From an uncultured Flavobacteriales bacterium (GTDB taxonomy: Bacteria > Bacteroidota > Bacteroidia > Flavobacteriales > UBA1820): DNA of 15,166 nt. Each line of letters begins with the position of its first letter. The stretch's first letter is position 1. A program made the position numbers and the translations under genes. Shown in pieces: positions 14,502 through 15,166 of the stretch. A model generated the notes under the pieces. The model saw nothing but the letters and a program-made list of their open reading frames with translations, had not been told where the DNA came from and made no database searches. The stretch spans positions 1-15,166 of the forward strand of contig CABSLV010000040.1 of assembly GCA_902478645.1 (NCBI GenBank), written 5' to 3'.

Positions 14502-15166
14502 ATGGAACAACTCGAAAAGATCATCACTACAGAAGGGGCAGCCGACACAGCCCCGGAGGGCGCGCGGAAAATCAACGATAACTTCGACAAGGTATCCGAG
14601 GCGATGGGCGAAACCTTGCCAAAGACCGGCGATGCTTCGTTGACCACATCCTCTTTATCTACGCCTCCGACTCCTGTCAACCCAACATCAGGATCGACTC
14701 TTTCGCTTCTTTTAGGCACATTGTGGAGTTGGATCTCTGCTTTCGTCTCGGGCGACAAGGAAGTATCCTCGGCCACCAAAGCCTCTCGGGATGCCCTTGG
14801 ACGGGTGATCAGCGATACGTATGCCACCCAGGATTACGTCGATCAAAAGGTAACCGGCGTATATCGCCCATGCGGTTCCGTACAGGATGTTGCCGCCCTA
14901 TTGGCTCTTACCGGAGTAAAAACGGGAGATGTGTACGATGTCCAGCAGGCCGGAACACTGGGCGATAAACAAATCAAGGCCGGGGACAATGTGGTCGCCC
15001 TCGCCGACAATCCTTCCGCCACTCAATGGGACATCCTTTCCGGTACCGTCGATTTGTCCGGGTATCTTCTCAAGACAGGAGATTCTTCCAATACGACAGT
15101 CGTTTTCTCTCCCGAAGCTGGCGACCCCACCTCGGGCAGCAAGTTGTCGAGCCTTATTGGTAGGAT
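14502..15166 (+). CDS. Tail-fibre-like protein, N-terminal part, runs off the window
   Basis: The frame is open from ATG 14502 to the right edge (about 221 codons) without a stop. KINDNFDKVSEAMG at about residues 28-41 is typical of phage tail-fibre starts, where Asn/Phe segments fix the fibre to the tail. Residues from about 124 (VTGVYRPCGSVQDVAALLAL) and then GDVYDVQQAGTLGDKQIKAG match a repeated domain of phage fibres that contains GVYRxxGSV and GDVYxV and ends in WDxL...VDLSGYLLK. An internal repeat of some 30 residues starts at KTGDASLTT and recurs at KTGDSSNTT. This looks like a fibre or baseplate-linked trimeric protein. The right half is missing. Confidence 0.75.
   Translation, partial: MEQLEKIITTEGAADTAPEGARKINDNFDKVSEAMGETLPKTGDASLTTSSLSTPPTPVNPTSGSTLSLLLGTLWSWISAFVSGDKEVSSATKASRDALGRVISDTYATQDYVDQKVTGVYRPCGSVQDVAALLALTGVKTGDVYDVQQAGTLGDKQIKAGDNVVALADNPSATQWDILSGTVDLSGYLLKTGDSSNTTVVFSPEAGDPTSGSKLSSLIGR
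14622..14717 (+). repeat. Fibre repeat, copy 1
   Basis: It encodes a 32-residue unit starting KTGDASLTT and ending PTSGSTLSLLLG. The second copy at 15072-15166 starts KTGDSSNTT and ends PTSGSKLSSLIGR at the window edge. Both share KTGDxS, TT, PTSGS and a Leu-rich end, and are in frame 450 bases apart. Confidence 0.7.
15072..15166 (+). repeat. Fibre repeat, copy 2, cut by the window edge
   Basis: It is the second copy of the fibre unit at 14622-14717, keeping KTGDxS, TT and PTSGS. DNA similarity is lower than protein similarity, so this is an old duplication. Confidence 0.65.

Noticed and set aside
1..15166. CRISPR arrays, tRNA or rRNA genes, integrase or transposase
   Set aside because: I looked for regularly spaced repeats, tRNA arms and recombinase motifs and saw none.

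Overview
The window looks like part of a Bacteroidales tailed-phage or prophage genome (Caudoviricetes). It covers the capsid, terminase, portal and connector genes and runs into the first tail genes. The case for a Bacteroidota host rests on three things: A-rich leaders without Shine-Dalgarno sites before most starts, two promoters with a TAnnTTTG -7 element, and proteins that resemble families I know from Bacteroides-type phages. Bases 1200 onward are clearly GC-rich, which would suit a GC-rich genus such as Alistipes, but the genus cannot be fixed from this sequence.

Left edge (1-1096): the first 36 bases are a sequencing-library adapter (Nextera read-2 type), so this is a raw contig end. 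It is followed by a strikingly AT-rich, tightly packed operon: the 3' end of one gene and two small uncharacterised genes. The base composition is unlike the rest of the window. A secreted DNA/RNA non-specific endonuclease gene follows (1185-1835), with an odd, possibly frameshifted 3' end, and then a 266-base AT-rich gap.

First phage transcription unit (2004-11436): it is driven by a promoter module and encodes an S49 prohead protease, a 758-residue scaffold-major capsid fusion, a 272-residue virion protein whose C-terminal domain resembles that of the capsid protein, a conserved 262-residue protein, a small 119-residue protein, a putative small terminase, the large terminase, a 96-residue protein and a putative portal protein. 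The capsid module lies upstream of terminase and portal, the reverse of the usual order. The three gaps after the capsid gene, the 272-residue gene and the 262-residue gene each hold a hairpin followed by T residues. From there to the portal gene the genes abut or overlap.

Second phage transcription unit (11419 to the right edge): a second copy of the same promoter module heads a run of overlapping genes: a DUF6712-like connector candidate, three uncharacterised head-tail or tail proteins, and an incomplete tail-fibre-like protein that runs off the window.

The most unusual signals are the two-copy promoter module, which has the same spacing in both places, and the beta-rich C-terminal module that appears twice in the capsid protein and once in its neighbour.
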